DNA of 23,520 bases from an uncultured Mucilaginibacter sp. (GTDB lineage: Bacteria; Bacteroidota; Bacteroidia; Sphingobacteriales; Sphingobacteriaceae). The position numbers were made by a program, and so were the translations under genes. The notes below the pieces were generated by a model. The model searched no databases, had not been told where the DNA came from, and was given only the letters and a program-made list of their open reading frames with translations. Below, one piece after another: positions 21,242 through 23,520 of this stretch (the first letter of the stretch is position 1; the number at the start of each line of letters is the position of its first letter). The stretch spans positions 1 to 23,520 of the forward strand of contig NZ_CAMLHX010000062.1 of the NCBI RefSeq assembly GCF_946479965.1. The letters run 5' to 3'.

Positions 21242-23520
21242 TTATTGAGATTTGCTGCCGCCGCTTGTATCGTCGTTACTAATGCCTCGTTGATTCTTTT
21301 TGATAGAACCATTTAAACCACCAAATTTATAATTTAAACCAAAATTGAAGGTGCAATAGAAATTGTAATTAACGTTATAGCTCTGAAAATCGGGCGTTCT
21401 TGTGGAGAAATCGAGTTTAATAAATTGTTTAAAGGGATTATTGGCTGAGAACGAAGCATTCAATTTGCCTTTAAAAAATTCCTTCTGCGCACTAAAGGAG
21501 TAGTCTATCCAATAATTATCTGTACCCTGCAGCATAACGTAACGGCTATCAAACCCAAGGTTGGTTCCTATTCTCAAGCCATTACTAAATTTATAACTGG
21601 TGTAAGTAAAAATGTATCCTTGATAGCCGCGGTTGTTATAAAAAGCCCCGTTGTAAGTACCCCTTAACCATACATGGAACAGTTGCGCGTTAACATTGAT
21701 ATTCAACTTTTTGGTGATAGGGTAATTCAGGTCGCCATTTATGCCCAATCTACGGTTTTGCCCAACGTTAGAGAACGTGGTTGTAGTGATAGTACCTGTA
21801 ACATTGGCTACGTTTTCAATAGTATTATTGGCGAAAGAATAACTGGCCGTGATATTAAGCGAGCCTTTACCTGTTTTAGAATAAGCCAGCTCGAAATTGT
21901 TATTAACAGCCGGACGCAGATTTGGATTACCGCCGGATATGTATTGCGGATTTGAATTATCAATAAATGGGTTAAGCTGGTAAATGCTTGGGCGCTGTAT
22001 TCGTTGTGTAAAGCCAAAAGTGAGGCTGCTTACGCTATCTAACGTTCTTTGGGCAGAAAACGACGGTACCAGATTGTTATAAGCCTGATCTACAGATCCG
22101 CCTTCGGTATTTACATTGGTTCGTTCAAAACGCAAACCGCCCTTTAAAGCCCATTTGGCGTATTTAAGCAGGTAGGTATTATATAGGCTATAAACATCCT
22201 GATGATAAATAAAGTTATTAGCCGGTTGTGCCACATTAGCTATACTGTTACTGAAACTATTTCGCAGTATCATTTTACCTCCGCCCTCAATTGTCAATAT
22301 CTTCTTCATCGGATGGACGTAGTCTAATTGAGTGGTGTATTCTTTGGTTCCGTTGCTATTATATTGCATGTAGTTTGGCCGGTTATAGCCCAGACCACCA
22401 TTTGATGTAATGGAACTTTGCTGCTCGTTAGGCGAATTACTGAATTTATAAGAAAGCGTTAATAATTGCTCTTTATTACGTTTAAAACCGTGCTGGTAAT
22501 TTATCCCTGCGTCAACACCTTTCCAACCATAGGTACCATTGTTCTGCGTGCTATAATCTTTGGTTATGGTCTGGCTTGCATCACGTTGAATAGTGCTTTG
22601 CGTGTTGCTATTATTATTGCCACCGCTATACCAGTTAAAAGTTCCGGTAAACAAATTAAGTGTATCCATTTCAAAACTCAGTTCGTTGCCGGTGTATACA
22701 TTGTGGTTGCCATTGGTGCGGGTGCCCTTTTGCAGCAAAATATCAGTTATTGTTTCGGTATCTTTTACATAAAAGGTAGTTTGGTTTTCAAATGGCGAAG
22801 TTTGCGCCCTGCGCTTGTTAAAGCCAACATAGCCATTGTAGCCAAACTTGCCCTGCTTTACAGTAAGGTTTAAATTGGCACGATAACCCCCAACTGTATT
22901 ATAGGCGGTATTTACAGAGCCATTATAACCTTTATCAGCGTCCTTTTTAGTGATAATGTTGATTATACCTGCTAAACCCTCTGCATCATACTTGGCAGGT
23001 GGTGTTGTTATGACCTCAATCCTTAAAATGTTGCTTGCCGGCATGGCCTTCAGTATATCAGACGGATTACGCGCCATAAGCGCTGATTCTTTGTTGTTTA
23101 TCAATATTTTATAACTGCCGCTTCCGCGCAGCTTAATATTATCGTTAGCATCAACCGAAAGCATAGGCACCTTACGCATCATATCCAACGCGGTTATGGC
23201 TTTGCTTTCTGGGTCAGACTGTACATTGTAAGCAATGCGGTCAACCTCGCGCTTTACTAAAGGTTTAACACTTGTTATAGATACTTCATTTAAAGTGCTG
23301 GTGGTAACAGACAAAAGTATTTTACCCACATCTGTATCGCCGGTGGTTTTGGTGATGTTAATAATTTTTGTTGCGTAACCAACAAAAGCCAACACCAGTT
23401 GATAGCTTTTTCCGGCTGGTGCAGAAAGTTCAAAACTGCCATCCTCTTTGGTAAGCATGTTTTTAACCGGCACCTTTGTTTGCGGGTCCTGCAAGGCAGT
23501 AGTAACAAAATCCAGCGGTT
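21242..23520 (-). CDS. Outer-membrane beta-barrel / TonB-receptor-like protein, 5' end outside the window
   Basis: The frame is open from the stop at 21242 to the window edge, giving 759 residues without a start. The visible N-terminal part (PLDFVTTALQDPQTKVPVKN, then LTKEDGSFELSAPAGKSYQL) is a carboxypeptidase-regulatory-like beta domain; next comes the linker LNEVSITSVKPLVKREVDRI and a TonB plug-like domain (DMMRKVPMLSVDANDNIKLR, IEVITTPPAKYDAEGLAGII), then a long beta-barrel with repeated aromatic strands, ending NFYCTFNFGLNYKFGGLNG and a Ser/Gly/Lys tail. This matches the Bacteroidota outer-membrane beta-barrel family related to TonB-dependent receptors; the ligand is unknown and no SusD partner is seen. 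An internal TTG at 23494 is not the start, as coding sequence continues upstream. Confidence 0.92.
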   Translation of the reverse strand, partial: PLDFVTTALQDPQTKVPVKNMLTKEDGSFELSAPAGKSYQLVLAFVGYATKIINITKTTGDTDVGKILLSVTTSTLNEVSITSVKPLVKREVDRIAYNVQSDPESKAITALDMMRKVPMLSVDANDNIKLRGSGSYKILINNKESALMARNPSDILKAMPASNILRIEVITTPPAKYDAEGLAGIINIITKKDADKGYNGSVNTAYNTVGGYRANLNLTVKQGKFGYNGYVGFNKRRAQTSPFENQTTFYVKDTETITDILLQKGTRTNGNHNVYTGNELSFEMDTLNLFTGTFNWYSGGNNNSNTQSTIQRDASQTITKDYSTQNNGTYGWKGVDAGINYQHGFKRNKEQLLTLSYKFSNSPNEQQSSITSNGGLGYNRPNYMQYNSNGTKEYTTQLDYVHPMKKILTIEGGGKMILRNSFSNSIANVAQPANNFIYHQDVYSLYNTYLLKYAKWALKGGLRFERTNVNTEGGSVDQAYNNLVPSFSAQRTLDSVSSLTFGFTQRIQRPSIYQLNPFIDNSNPQYISGGNPNLRPAVNNNFELAYSKTGKGSLNITASYSFANNTIENVANVTGTITTTTFSNVGQNRRLGINGDLNYPITKKLNINVNAQLFHVWLRGTYNGAFYNNRGYQGYIFTYTSYKFSNGLRIGTNLGFDSRYVMLQGTDNYWIDYSFSAQKEFFKGKLNASFSANNPFKQFIKLDFSTRTPDFQSYNVNYNFYCTFNFGLNYKFGGLNGSIKKNQRGISNDDTSGGSKSQ

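Noticed and set aside
23290..23494. TTG at 23494 as the start of the outer-membrane protein
   Set aside because: The frame stays open and protein-like to the window edge (PLDFVTTAL precedes it), so the true start lies outside the window.

Overview
The window looks like chromosomal DNA from a Bacteroidota species, most likely family Sphingobacteriaceae (Mucilaginibacter- or Pedobacter-like). This is inferred from protein style: a very short AtpC, a Bacteroidota-type ketol-acid reductoisomerase, an outer-membrane beta-barrel/TonB-receptor-like protein with a carboxypeptidase-regulatory-like N-terminal domain, A-rich start regions almost without Shine-Dalgarno sites, and moderate GC. I see no rRNA, tRNA, CRISPR array, insertion sequence or phage gene. 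This is mostly core metabolism.

Layout. 1-487 (+): the 3' end of atpD and a complete atpC, closing an F1Fo-ATP synthase cluster with a strong terminator. 697-2322 (+): two exported proteins, one with a carboxypeptidase-regulatory-like domain and one sugar phosphate isomerase/epimerase-like TIM barrel. 2324-16359 (-): a long branched-chain amino acid cluster, in transcription order ilvD, ilvB, ilvN, ilvC, a SAM methyltransferase, leuA, leuC, leuD, a citramalate-synthase-type LeuA paralogue, leuB and, past a terminator-like hairpin, ilvA. 16360-16858: a 499-bp non-coding stretch with the ilvD control region and a GC-rich repeat. 16859-17686 (-): an exported SMP-30-like beta-propeller. 17853-18689 (+): an unrecognised four-helix membrane protein. 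18731-23520 (-): an exported M1-family metallopeptidase, an ArsC/Spx-family protein and a 5'-truncated outer-membrane beta-barrel protein.

How the genes work together. IlvBN, IlvC and IlvD serve both valine/leucine and isoleucine synthesis; LeuA, LeuCD and LeuB extend 2-oxoisovalerate towards leucine. The cluster also carries two independent sources of 2-oxobutyrate for isoleucine: IlvA (from threonine) and the citramalate-synthase-type enzyme (from pyruvate and acetyl-CoA, finished by LeuCD and LeuB). The final aminotransferase (ilvE) is not in the window.

The least explained signal is in the spacers. Nearly every gap of the cluster, and the atpD-atpC gap, holds a short low-complexity element made of degenerate 7-20 bp words in direct and inverted orientation. 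The words usually differ from gap to gap while the architecture is the same. Two words recur: one in the atpD-atpC and ilvC-methyltransferase gaps, and a 25-bp C/G-rich element found just after the stop codons of atpC and ilvN in the same orientation (24/25 identical).
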